From the NCBI GenBank assembly GCA_030638665.1, contig DAOWEF010000067.1:1-11196 (forward strand): 11,196 nt of DNA, in the 5' to 3' direction. Positions 1 to 7,283 of this stretch are shown piece by piece (position 1 is the first letter of the stretch; each line of letters starts with the position of its first letter). Source of the stretch: Dehalococcoidia bacterium (GTDB lineage Bacteria; Chloroflexota; Dehalococcoidia; E44-bin15). The translations under genes and the position numbers were made by a program. The notes below the pieces were generated by a model. The model did no database searches, was not told the origin of the DNA, and saw nothing but the letters and a program-made list of their open reading frames with translations.

Positions 1-347
<347 letters not shown>

Positions 348-367
348 TCAATCTTCCCCTCTAAAGT

Positions 368-394
368 GTTTTAGGCGTTTAAACGGTTTGAACG
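368..394. repeat. Three tandem 9-mers between ribF and tyrS
   Basis: The 68-nt gap between ribF and tyrS contains GTTTTAGGC, GTTTAAACG and GTTTGAACG in direct succession. The middle unit with its flanking C forms the 10-bp palindrome CGTTTAAACG (376-385). On the minus-strand RNA the last two units can also pair as an imperfect hairpin. There is no U-tract, so I do not call a terminator. The role is unknown; chance is possible for so short an array. Confidence 0.4.
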
Positions 395-403
395 TCTGTC
401 TAC

Positions 404-1396
404 TCAGGAGCGCGCAAGCAGTGTCCTCGCCTGCGCCACGTCCCTAATCATCTGAGCCTTCAACTCCTCGGCGCTTGAGAACCTCTCCTCGCCACGCAGC
501 CGCTCCACCAGCTCGATCTTAAGCTCCTCCCCATAGAGATCCCCTTCGAAATCGAGGAGGTGAGCCTCGACAAGGCGCTGACCGCTGCCGAAGGTAGGGC
601 GAAGGCCGATATTTATTACCGCATGATAAACTGTTTCGCTGTCCGCCTTGCGGGCCGTTTTACGAGCCCGCCCTCGTGCAGCGGGGCGGACTCCGATACT
701 TCGTTCGGAGAAGAAGGCATGAGCGGCATAGACCCCATCAGCAGGCAGGGCTTGCTCCTGGTCCGGGATGAGGTTTGCTGTCGGAAATCCTAAGCTTTTT
801 CCTCGCGTGTCGCCCTTTGATACCTGTCCCGTCAGGGTAAAGCGTCGCCCCAGGAGTTCGCTTACCTTCATCACATCGCCTCTGGATAACGCCCCACGAA
901 TCGCCGTGCTGCTCACCACCTCACCCTGCCACACCCTGGGCGGCACCACATCAACAGAGAAACCGAGCTCCTCCCCCAGCGTCTCAAGGGCCTGGACATC
1001 TCCCTCTCTCCCCTTGCCCAAGGCGAAGTCGGGCCCGATCACCAGTCCCCGCATTCTGAGGTAGCGCTTAAGCAGCGCGATGAATTCTCGGGCACTAAGC
1101 TGAGAAAGCTCAGTGGTGAAGGACAGGGTAACGGTATGTGCCACACCGAGGCTTTCCAAGAGTCTAATCCGTTCCTGAAGGCTGGTCAAGCAGGTAATCT
1201 TGGACTGCGGCGAGAACACCAGGCGGGGATGGTGCTGAAAGGTTACCACCCCGCTCACCAGACCCTCCGCAGCGGCCTTTTCCTTGAGCTTCGCAATAAG
1301 AAACTGGTGACCTAAATGAACCCCATCGAAAACCCCGATAGTGAGCGCCGTGTCCCCCACTGGCACCGCCCGTGACAGCTCTTCTTCAATGAGCAT
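404..1396 (-). CDS. ribF: Bifunctional riboflavin kinase / FAD synthetase
   Basis: Cytoplasmic enzyme making FMN from riboflavin plus ATP, then FAD from FMN plus ATP. The N-terminal FMN adenylyltransferase domain (about 1-180) shows GVFDGVHLGH (21-30), HHPRLVF (55-61), GPDFALGKGREGD (121-133) and SSTAIRG (162-168). The C-terminal flavokinase domain (about 183-325) shows GDTRGKSLGFPTAN (195-208), GVY (221-223), NIGLRPTFG (262-270) and the acidic VEAHLLDF strand (276-283). At 330 residues it is slightly longer than most family members because of a basic stretch of about 20 residues within 228-256 (RPAARGRARKTARK), where the family usually has a short loop. The ATG at 1396 follows a good GAGGAG site. 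It lies 68 nt downstream of aroF. FAD supply suits the flavin-dependent acyl-CoA dehydrogenase nearby, but ribF is housekeeping. Confidence 0.96.
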   Translation of the reverse strand: MLIEEELSRAVPVGDTALTIGVFDGVHLGHQFLIAKLKEKAAAEGLVSGVVTFQHHPRLVFSPQSKITCLTSLQERIRLLESLGVAHTVTLSFTTELSQLSAREFIALLKRYLRMRGLVIGPDFALGKGREGDVQALETLGEELGFSVDVVPPRVWQGEVVSSTAIRGALSRGDVMKVSELLGRRFTLTGQVSKGDTRGKSLGFPTANLIPDQEQALPADGVYAAHAFFSERSIGVRPAARGRARKTARKADSETVYHAVINIGLRPTFGSGQRLVEAHLLDFEGDLYGEELKIELVERLRGEERFSSAEELKAQMIRDVAQARTLLARS

Positions 1397-1464
1397 AGTT
1401 CTCCTCAGATTTTATGACCAATGATGCGCAGAAATACCTCCACCACCTCCGGATTCCATCGCCA

Positions 1465-2481
1465 TCAGGCTATTTTGCGTCCCACCGAGGCCGCTACCGG
1501 AACAACCTGCGCCATGAGTTGCTGGAAGTTATCGAAGGTGAGCGACTGAGCGCCATCCTTGAGGGCTTGGTCCGGTCTGGGGTGAACTTCGATCATCAAC
1601 CCATCAGCGCCGGCAGCCACTGCGGCCAGGGACAGGGGGGTAACAAGGTGCCATTTGCCGGTGCCATGGCTGGGGTCGGCGATGATGGGCAGGTGGCTCA
1701 GCTTCTTGATAATGGGGATGGCACTAATATCCATGGTATTTCTGGTGTAGGTTTCGAAGGTCCTGATCCCCCGCTCACAGAGCATCACTTGGCGATTGCC
1801 CTGGGCGAGGATGTATTCTGCAGAGAGCAGCCACTCCTGAATGGTGGCCGACATCCCCCTTTTAAGCATCACCGGCTTTTGGGTCTTGCCCACCTCATCA
1901 AGGAGGGTGAAGTTCTGCATGTTGCGCGCCCCCACCTGGAGGATGTCAGCGTAGCGCGATACTAGCTCGACATCCTGTGGGGTCATCACCTCGGTGATAA
2001 TGGGCATCCCGGTCTCCTGGCGAGCCTGCGCCAGGAGATCGAGCCCGTCCTGGCCAAGCCCGCGAAAGCTATAAGGGGAGGTTGATGGTTTGAAAGCGCC
2101 ACCGCGCAGGATTTTGGCCCCTGCTGCTTTTACCGCGCGCGCCGCCTCCAGAAGCTGCTCCTCGGTCTCCACAGCGCAAGGGCCAGCCATCACCACCAGC
2201 ACCTCACCGCCGATGGTCACATCACCTACCTTGATCACTGTATCCTGAGGCTGAAACTCCCGACCGGAGAGTTTATGGGGCCGGCTGATGGGCACAACCT
2301 CGTCCACTCCGGGCCACATCTCCAGCGTCTCCTTCAGTTCGGGATAGGTTCGCCCCACGACACCGACCACCGTGCGCTCCACACCCTGGGACACATGACC
2401 GCTGAATCCCATTTGGGTAAGCTGCTCCAGAATTTCCGTCAGCTCCCCTTCAGTATGCCCTTGCCGCAATACGATGAACAT
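1465..2481 (-). CDS. aroF: 3-deoxy-7-phosphoheptulonate (DAHP) synthase, AroA-I-beta type
   Basis: Condenses phosphoenolpyruvate and erythrose 4-phosphate to DAHP, the first step of aromatic amino acid synthesis. Length (338 aa) and architecture match the Thermotoga maritima enzyme: an N-terminal ferredoxin-like (ACT-like) regulatory domain (about 1-70), then the TIM barrel. The expected metal ligands fall at the same numbers as in that enzyme: C102 in AGPCAVE, H272 in DPSHG, E298 in MIEVHP and D309. Substrate-binding segments [14 protein letters not shown] (126-139), GARNMQN (184-190) and LKRGM (206-210) are intact. The ferredoxin-like domain suggests feedback inhibition by aromatic amino acids, as known for this subtype; this is inferred. 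The ATG lies 3 nt after the aroH stop, and its GGAGG site is inside the last aroH codons, so translation is probably coupled. Confidence 0.97.
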   Translation of the reverse strand: MFIVLRQGHTEGELTEILEQLTQMGFSGHVSQGVERTVVGVVGRTYPELKETLEMWPGVDEVVPISRPHKLSGREFQPQDTVIKVGDVTIGGEVLVVMAGPCAVETEEQLLEAARAVKAAGAKILRGGAFKPSTSPYSFRGLGQDGLDLLAQARQETGMPIITEVMTPQDVELVSRYADILQVGARNMQNFTLLDEVGKTQKPVMLKRGMSATIQEWLLSAEYILAQGNRQVMLCERGIRTFETYTRNTMDISAIPIIKKLSHLPIIADPSHGTGKWHLVTPLSLAAVAAGADGLMIEVHPRPDQALKDGAQSLTFDNFQQLMAQVVPVAASVGRKIA

Positions 2482-2484
2482 TTG

Positions 2485-2868
2485 TTATACCTCCAAGCTT
2501 CCTTCTTTACCACAGCTCCCCGATCTCAATTCCCTAGCTCCCTTAATATAAATGTGGACGATCTCCTCTGCCCTCTTTCCCGTATTAAAAAGGATCAGGA
2601 TACGCAGGCACATGGGCAGGCTGCCGGGGACGTTCATCTCATGCCCACATAACATTGGTACCTGGGATAGCCCTAGCTCTCGGGCTGCCGATGCGGGGAA
2701 CGCGGCGTTAAGGTCTGGAGTGGTGGTGAAGAGGATGCAGGCCACATCCTCCTCTTGAACCCCATTAGCCTGGACCATCTCCTGGAGCAACTCCTTTGCT
2801 GCCGCCTGGATGTCCTCCTTGGTATTGGCATCGACCGTAGTTGCCCCTCGAATACCGCGACACCTCAT
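2485..2868 (-). CDS. aroH: Chorismate mutase, monofunctional AroH type
   Basis: Rearranges chorismate to prephenate, the branch towards phenylalanine and tyrosine. The 127-residue length fits the trimeric Bacillus subtilis AroH family. The opening MRCRGIRGATTV keeps catalytic R7; further active-site equivalents are F57, R63, C74, E77, R89, Y107 and R115, each at or within one residue of the B. subtilis number. Lys60 of B. subtilis is Ser here. The tail after about residue 116 is Gly/Ser-rich and variable, as in the family. The start lies 12 nt downstream of the CPBP protease stop, with GAGG upstream. Pairing with aroF places entry to the shikimate pathway and the Phe/Tyr branch point under one transcript; the intervening shikimate genes are not in this window. 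Confidence 0.96.
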   Translation of the reverse strand: MRCRGIRGATTVDANTKEDIQAAAKELLQEMVQANGVQEEDVACILFTTTPDLNAAFPASAARELGLSQVPMLCGHEMNVPGSLPMCLRILILFNTGKRAEEIVHIYIKGARELRSGSCGKEGSLEV

Positions 2869-2880
2869 TGCCTCTAACCT

Positions 2881-3666
2881 CTAATATATTATCATAAATA
2901 TCAGGGCAATGGAATTATAGGCGAAATGGGTGAAGATACAAGCCCATATCGAGCCGGTCTTCATATAAAGCCAGGCCAGGAGGAGACCGAGAAGGAAAAT
3001 GGGGAGGAAAGCTCCCGGCTGCATGAAGTGTGCCCAGGCAAAGATCAGGGCGCTAAAAACAGCACCCCAGCCATATCCGTAGCGATTGCCAATGCCCCTG
3101 AAGAGAAAGCCGCGGAAGAAGGTCTCCTCGGCAACCGGGGCGACCACTACGGCAAGAAGGGCAATAATCGCCCAGCCGAGACCGGTATTGGTAAACTCCA
3201 GGGTCACTGATTCATCTGAGGTCACCAGCATGTCGTAGAGGAAGCTGATCAGCAGGCCCGCAAGCACTACCACCGCGGCAAATATTAAGCCTCTCCTTAC
3301 CTTGAAGCGGCGAAAGCCCAGAGCGCGCCAGCCACATTTATATTTGAAAGCGCTGAACCACCACGACCCGAAGACAAACGCCCCTTCACTAACTACCATT
3401 CCCACGAACACCATCATCAGCCACTGATGAAGCAGGCCCTCGGATTCAAGCACGTCAAAGAATCCCGCAATGAGTTCGGTAATGCTTAGGCCTTGGGAGC
3501 CAAGCTCAACAAGAGCATCCCCGCCAATAAGCAGAGCAGTGCCAATTCCCAGGCCAAAGGCAATAATAACGGTAAAAACAATTACCAACCCGATCCCCTT
3601 GACCATGTCCCACACCGTCCAGGGAATTGGCTCCGCTTGCGGCTCCTCCACCATCTTTTCTTCCAT
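2881..3666 (-). CDS. CPBP family intramembrane metalloprotease
   Basis: Predicted membrane protease of the CPBP (CAAX protease and bacteriocin-processing, formerly Abi) family. All three motifs are present: EETFFR (E180, E181, R185), FAWAH (H213) and HFAYN (H247, N251), so the glutamate/histidine metal site looks intact. I see about seven hydrophobic segments, near 21-47, 82-105, 127-147, 164-178, 200-214, 219-235 and 240-258, with a polar acidic N-terminus. Start ATG 3666 has a GGAGG site lying inside the last codons of CoA-transferase 2, whose stop is 4 nt upstream, implying coupling. The substrate is unknown; relatives process prenylated proteins, bacteriocins or regulators, but none of these partners is visible here. 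Its placement between CoA-transferase and aromatic genes does not reveal a role. Confidence 0.93.
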   Translation of the reverse strand: MEEKMVEEPQAEPIPWTVWDMVKGIGLVIVFTVIIAFGLGIGTALLIGGDALVELGSQGLSITELIAGFFDVLESEGLLHQWLMMVFVGMVVSEGAFVFGSWWFSAFKYKCGWRALGFRRFKVRRGLIFAAVVVLAGLLISFLYDMLVTSDESVTLEFTNTGLGWAIIALLAVVVAPVAEETFFRGFLFRGIGNRYGYGWGAVFSALIFAWAHFMQPGAFLPIFLLGLLLAWLYMKTGSIWACIFTHFAYNSIALIFMIIY

Positions 3667-3670
3667 GATA

Positions 3671-5020
3671 TTAGGCCTCCAAATATGGCAGCGGCTCGCT
3701 GGTGCTCACCCCTTCATCTTCCAGCAGCGATACCTCCTCATCTGGCATCCCCAAAAGCTCGCCGAATACATAGCGGTTGTGCTCGCCAAAGCAGGGGGCG
3801 GGTAGGCGAAGCCTCCCTGGGGTCCGGCTCATCCGCCAGGATACCCCTGGGTAGCGATGGGTCCCCGCCTCGGGGTGAGGAAGCTCCTCAAAAAAGCCCC
3901 GTTCATTGAGATGCGGGTCTTGAGCCAGCTCCGCTATGTTTAATACTGCCCCTGCCTTAATGCCGGAACCCTGGAGCATGTTCATTAGCTCAATGTGGTC
4001 ATACCCGGAGGTCCACTCTCCGATAAGCCGATCAAGCTCCTCTCGATTTGCCAGTCTGCCGGAGCGATTGGCGAATTTTTCGTCCCTGGTCCATGGCGGG
4101 TCGCCCATAGCACGGCAAAAGGCACGCCACTCCTCATCGGAGGAGACGGCGATGGCGATCCACGCACCCTCCTTTTGGTTCTCTCCACACTTTGCACCCC
4201 CTTTTTCATTCTCCCCACCCTTTTCACCCCTCCCTTGCGCTCGGTAGCAGCCGTGAGGTGCCATCGTGGGATGGCGATTTCCCATGGACTTTATCACCCT
4301 TTTGTTCATAGTATAATCCATAATCGCCTCCCCGAGGATCGGGGTAACCGCCTCCCGCATGGCGAGATCGATGTACTGCCCATTTCCGGTGAGGCGGCGA
4401 TAGCGTAGCGCTGCCAGAATTGCGAAGGCAGCGTGAAGCCCGCTGGTGGCATCAGCGTAGGCCACCCCAGGCTTAAGCGGCTCCCCATCGGGGTAGGCGG
4501 TGAGCTGAGAGAGACCGACCATGGCTTCGATGCCCTCACCATAGGTAACACAGTCTCGATAGGGACCATCCTGGCCGTACCCGGAGAGGGAGATCATGAT
4601 AATCTGGGGGTTCGTCTCCCGGAGCACGGGGTAGTCCAGGCCGAAGTTCTTCATCACCCGAGGGGTGAAATTTTCTACCACCACATCGCTGATCCTCACC
4701 AACCTTTTAAAAACCTCGACTCCGAGGGGCTTTGTGAGGTCTAGGGTGATGGCATGCTTATTCCTGTTGACCTCGTTATAATAGGCGAAACGATTGTAGG
4801 ACCTTTCTCCGGTGTCGCCGTCAGGGAAGGAAGCGCCGAAGGCGCCGCCGGGCCTCATACTGGGTAGCGCCCCTCCCCTCCCTGAGCGAGCAGCACACTC
4901 CACCCGGATAATCTCCGCCCCTATGTCTGCCAGAAGCTTGGTTGCATAGGGACCGGCGAAAATCTGGGAGAGATCGATCACCCTTAAACCGGCTAAGGCC
5001 TGCTTATCCTTGGATAACAC
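3671..5020 (-). CDS. CaiB/BaiF (family III) CoA-transferase 2, with internal repeat insertion
   Basis: Family III enzymes move CoA between an acyl-CoA donor and a carboxylic acid through an aspartyl intermediate. Family landmarks: FAGPY (21-25), GAEIIRVE (34-41), VVENFTPRVM (114-123), GYGQDGPYR (147-155), the likely catalytic Asp D190 in AYADATSG (187-194), TGNGQYIDLAM (211-221) and FGEHN (411-415). The substrate cannot be told from sequence. At 449 residues it is longer than the usual roughly 400; about 20 extra residues (263-286) form a Gly/Lys/Glu-rich insertion with a 30-nt tandem repeat, just before the WIAIAV strand. The start is GTG at 5020 with AAGGAG 4 nt upstream; that region also encodes the relic tail of another CoA-transferase in a different frame. 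The stop is 4 nt before the CPBP protease start. Confidence 0.93.
   Translation of the reverse strand: MLSKDKQALAGLRVIDLSQIFAGPYATKLLADIGAEIIRVECAARSGRGGALPSMRPGGAFGASFPDGDTGERSYNRFAYYNEVNRNKHAITLDLTKPLGVEVFKRLVRISDVVVENFTPRVMKNFGLDYPVLRETNPQIIMISLSGYGQDGPYRDCVTYGEGIEAMVGLSQLTAYPDGEPLKPGVAYADATSGLHAAFAILAALRYRRLTGNGQYIDLAMREAVTPILGEAIMDYTMNKRVIKSMGNRHPTMAPHGCYRAQGRGEKGGENEKGGAKCGENQKEGAWIAIAVSSDEEWRAFCRAMGDPPWTRDEKFANRSGRLANREELDRLIGEWTSGYDHIELMNMLQGSGIKAGAVLNIAELAQDPHLNERGFFEELPHPEAGTHRYPGVSWRMSRTPGRLRLPAPCFGEHNRYVFGELLGMPDEEVSLLEDEGVSTSEPLPYLEA
4163..4222 (-). repeat. In-frame 30-nt tandem repeat inside CoA-transferase 2
   Basis: Two adjacent 30-nt units encode KGGENEKGGA (residues 267-276) and KCGENQKEGA (277-286). 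By hand alignment 23 of 30 bases agree. The preceding residues (GRGE, 263-266) may be part of a further, more degraded unit. The DNA is strongly purine-rich on the coding strand. The insertion falls where family III proteins usually have only a short turn between the CYR segment and the WIAIAV strand, so it is probably a slippage-type expansion of a surface loop. Confidence 0.75.
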
Positions 5021-5084
5021 CCTGCTCCTTGACTCCTGCTTTTTCGTCCTTGGTCAAGCCGATACCCAGATAAACACCATTCTC
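5004..5084 (-). pseudogene. Relic C-terminal tail of a third family III CoA-transferase
   Basis: The gap between the two CoA-transferase genes, read in a frame used by neither, gives ENGVYLGIGLTKDEK then AGVKEQGVIQG and a TAA stop. It aligns with the last residues of CoA-transferase 1 (HNEQVYIGALGLSKD then NLTDFTEQGII): about half the residues match, including N, VY, the glycines, KD and EQG.I, with two single-residue gaps. The upstream part of the gene is missing and there is no start, so it cannot be a working gene. Its last codons overlap the start region of CoA-transferase 2 out of frame. It looks like what remains after a tandem copy was deleted or recombined. The alignment is short, so a database check would help. 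Confidence 0.65.
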
Positions 5085-5085
5085 T

Positions 5086-6279
5086 TTAGATGATACCTTG
5101 CTCTGTGAAGTCTGTCAGGTTGTCCTTGCTTAAGCCCAACGCCCCAATATAAACTTGCTCATTGTGCTCCCCGAGGCGCGGTGCTCGCCCTGCTTCAGCG
5201 GGGGTCTCGCTCATTCTGAAGGGGGCTCCCGGATAGACGAGGCGGCCAGCTAGAGGGTGCTCTATCTCCTGAAAGAAGCCCCTTGACTCATATTGTTGGT
5301 CTGCCATCAGCTCATCGATACCGAGCACCAGGGCGAAGGGAATCCGCCACTCCTGGCCGGTGGCGAAGATCTCCTCTGCCTCATGTTTTTCCAGCCAGGG
5401 TTGGATCAATCCCTCCACCTCATCAGCGTAGTGATAGCGGAGGATGGATGCGAAATGGGGCTCCATAAGCTGGGGGGCCTCTAGAAAGGTCGAAAAATGG
5501 TCCCAGTTTGCCCCCGCCTGAACATGGATAAAGCGGTCTTTAGCAAGCATCACCCTTGAGGGGCACTGGAGGTGATGGCGGGAGCCCATCCGCCCCCTTA
5601 CGAAGCCGCTATAGCTATACATGGTCACCGAGGCCTCAAGGATGGAGGCCACTGCCTCCTGAAGGGAGACATCGATGTGCTGCCCCTCGCCGGTCTCATC
5701 CCGAAAATAGAGGGCGGAGAGGGTGGCCACAGCGGCATTGAGCCCCGCCTGAAACTCTGCCTGAGAGAGGGGAAGCTTCAGCGGCTCGCAGTCAGCCTCC
5801 CCGGTCAGCCCCATCAAACCGCCCATTGCCTGAGCGATAATATCTAAGCCATCCCAGTCCCGATATGGTCCCCACTGTCCAAAGTAGGAGATGGAGGTCA
5901 TAATCAAGGCGGGGTTTATCTCAGCCAGTACCTCATAATAATCCAGCCCCAGGCTAGCCATTGCCCCGGGACGAAAATTCTCCACCAGGATATCCGCCCT
6001 CTCCACCAGACTGTTGAATATCTGAGCGCTGCCTTCACTCTCTAGGTTCAGGGTGATGCTTTTCTTGTTGGTGTTAAGAAAGAGAAAAAGCCCGCTCTTC
6101 TCCGGGTCAGGCTGGTCATTGGGAAATGGTCCCGCCCTGCGACTTGAATCGCCCAGGGGAGGCTTTTCTATTTTGATCACCTCTGCCCCGTAGTCGGCGA
6201 GCAGCTTAGTTGAGTAGGGGCCGGAGATATTCTCGGAGAGGTCTAAAGCCACCAGACCTGATAGCGCTTGATGGGGCAA
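5086..6279 (-). CDS. CaiB/BaiF (family III) CoA-transferase 1, Glu at the catalytic Asp position
   Basis: Predicted acyl-CoA:carboxylate CoA-transferase of family III, 397 residues, the normal length. Landmarks: ISGPYSTKLLADYGAEVIKIE (starting at 18), LVENFRPGAM (98-107), FGQWGPYRDWDG (133-144), TGEGQHIDVSLQEA (196-209), HPLAGRLVYPGAPFRMS (341-357) and LGEHN (369-373). Aligned to CoA-transferase 2 from EPLK onward without gaps, E175 (in QAEFQAGL) stands where D190 is found, the position of the catalytic Asp in formyl-CoA transferase. It may therefore be altered in activity or use Glu instead. The TTG start at 6279 is supported by a very strong AAAGGAGG 5 nt upstream; an upstream CCTCCT could pair with it. 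Spacing to rph is 74 nt. Not a recent duplicate of CoA-transferase 2, since the two differ at most positions. Confidence 0.92.
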   Translation of the reverse strand: MPHQALSGLVALDLSENISGPYSTKLLADYGAEVIKIEKPPLGDSSRRAGPFPNDQPDPEKSGLFLFLNTNKKSITLNLESEGSAQIFNSLVERADILVENFRPGAMASLGLDYYEVLAEINPALIMTSISYFGQWGPYRDWDGLDIIAQAMGGLMGLTGEADCEPLKLPLSQAEFQAGLNAAVATLSALYFRDETGEGQHIDVSLQEAVASILEASVTMYSYSGFVRGRMGSRHHLQCPSRVMLAKDRFIHVQAGANWDHFSTFLEAPQLMEPHFASILRYHYADEVEGLIQPWLEKHEAEEIFATGQEWRIPFALVLGIDELMADQQYESRGFFQEIEHPLAGRLVYPGAPFRMSETPAEAGRAPRLGEHNEQVYIGALGLSKDNLTDFTEQGII

Positions 6280-6284
6280 AATAT

Positions 6285-6309
6285 CCTCCTTTTTTCGCTC
6301 TTCAGGAGG
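6285..6309 (-). promoter_or_regulatory. Possible hairpin hiding the ribosome binding site of CoA-transferase 1
   Basis: In the rph to CoA-transferase 1 gap the minus-strand RNA has CCUCCU (6309-6304), a 13-nt A/G-rich loop, then AGGAGG (6290-6285), which is the ribosome binding site for the TTG start at 6279. The pairing is perfect over 6 bp, 4 of them G-C, but does not extend. It could lower translation of CoA-transferase 1 relative to rph. No U-tract follows, so it is not an intrinsic terminator. Confidence 0.4.
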
Positions 6310-6353
6310 GTTGCATCACATTCACTGCAGCATATGGTCAGCATTTCTGCCTG

Positions 6354-7076
6354 CTAGCCCTTAAGGCTATCCAGGGCCGCTTTCTGAGCCGTAAAAAGCC
6401 TTTCAATACCCCGCTTCGCTAGGGCGAGCAGGGAGTCGATGGTCTCTTTAGAAAAGGGGCTCGCTTCCGCCGTCCCCTGCACCTCCACGAACATGCCCTC
6501 GCTGGTCATAACCACGTTGAAGTCAACCTCAGCCCAGGAGTCCTCATCGTAGCAGAGGTCGAGGAGTTGCTCCCCGCCGACGATACCCACGCTGGTCGCC
6601 GCCACGGCGCTGCTTATGGGCAAGGAGGGGATGAGCCCCATTGCCACCAGCTTGTTCAGGGCCTGAACCAGGGCTACATAGGAGCCGGTGATCGCCGCCG
6701 TCCTCGTGCCCCCATCGGCCTGGAGCACATCGCAATCAACGGTCAGCGTCCGCTCACCCAGGGCATCGAGGTCGACCACCGCCCTCAGGGAGCGCCCAAT
6801 GATACGCTGGATCTCGTGGGTTCTGCCCCCCGCCCGGCTCTCCTCCCGCGGCGTCCTGGTGGCGGTGGAACGGGGAAGCATGGCGTACTCGGCGGTGATC
6901 CAGCCTCTTCCCTCCCCCTTGAGGAAGGCGGGAACCCGGGCCTCCACGGTTACGGCGCAGATCACCTTGGTCTGCCCCAGCTCAATGAGCGCCGACCCCT
7001 CGGCGTTGGGTTGAAAGCCGGGGATGATGGTAACCGGGCGAAGCTCATCGTTGGCACGACCATCTAACCTGAGCAA
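6354..7076 (-). CDS. rph: Ribonuclease PH
   Basis: Phosphate-dependent 3'-to-5' exoribonuclease that trims tRNA precursors and other RNA 3' ends; forms a cytoplasmic hexameric ring. The full 240-residue family length is present. Motifs: [13 protein letters not shown] (3-15), [18 protein letters not shown] (54-71), [16 protein letters not shown] (86-102), [18 protein letters not shown] (114-131) with the phosphate-binding GGTRTA, and [18 protein letters not shown] (173-190) with the acidic residues of the active site. The start is TTG at 7076, preceded by GAGGT about 8 nt upstream; it places DGR at the usual distance from the N-terminus and no ATG fits better. It is first in the minus-strand gene run, with a plausible sigma-70 promoter 125 nt upstream. 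The common partner rdgB (XTP pyrophosphatase) does not follow it here. Confidence 0.96.
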   Translation of the reverse strand: MLRLDGRANDELRPVTIIPGFQPNAEGSALIELGQTKVICAVTVEARVPAFLKGEGRGWITAEYAMLPRSTATRTPREESRAGGRTHEIQRIIGRSLRAVVDLDALGERTLTVDCDVLQADGGTRTAAITGSYVALVQALNKLVAMGLIPSLPISSAVAATSVGIVGGEQLLDLCYDEDSWAEVDFNVVMTSEGMFVEVQGTAEASPFSKETIDSLLALAKRGIERLFTAQKAALDSLKG

Positions 7077-7122
7077 CTATGCTACCTCACTTCCTTCAGT
7101 ATGACTCGTGATAACAGGGCAA

Positions 7123-7138
7123 GCGAAGAATCCTTCGC
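7123..7138 (-). other. Perfect small hairpin in the rph leader
   Basis: GCGAAG, a 4-nt loop and CTTCGC form a perfect 6-bp stem inside the predicted 125-nt leader of the rph transcript. A second, longer-range pairing is possible between 7195-7201 and 7142-7148 (TATTCAG with CTGAATA). Neither is followed by a U-tract. I do not recognise a known riboswitch or leader family; an RNA role is speculative. Confidence 0.35.
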
Positions 7139-7207
7139 CAATATTCAGCACAGCGACTGGAGACCCTTCACCGAGCGATAGATGAACAGCCTTTCTGAAT
7201 AGCATAA

Positions 7208-7237
7208 AGTATACCACCGGGGTAGCGTCGCTGGCAA
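7208..7237 (-). promoter_or_regulatory. Sigma-70 promoter for the rph gene run
   Basis: Minus strand: TTGCCA at 7237-7232 (5 of 6 to consensus), an 18-bp spacer, and TATACT at 7213-7208 (5 of 6). The predicted transcript start is near 7201, giving a 125-nt leader before rph. The -35 box shares bases with the -35 region of the divergent promoter for the Smr gene, so the two probably compete or are co-regulated. Confidence 0.6.
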
Positions 7238-7261
7238 TGAAACCTTCAGTGCTGATATAAT
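7231..7261 (+). promoter_or_regulatory. Extended -10 promoter for the Smr-phosphoesterase pair
   Basis: TATAAT at 7256-7261 is a perfect -10 box preceded by TGA (7253-7255), giving the extended -10 form TGnTATAAT. The -35 is weak: CTGGCA at 7231-7236 matches 4 of 6 but with a 19-bp spacer; an extended -10 can work without a good -35. Transcription would begin near 7268, downstream of the ATG at 7260, which supports the later TTG start at 7284. Confidence 0.55.
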
Positions 7262-7283
7262 GCCCATTAGGAAAAGAGGTACC

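Noticed and set aside
1414-1965. A 183-codon plus-strand frame opposite aroF
   Set aside because: It is the mirror of a certain, well-conserved gene; its composition reflects the codon bias of aroF on the other strand.
7123-7138. Hairpin in the rph leader as a terminator
   Set aside because: A good 6-bp stem but no U-tract on either strand.
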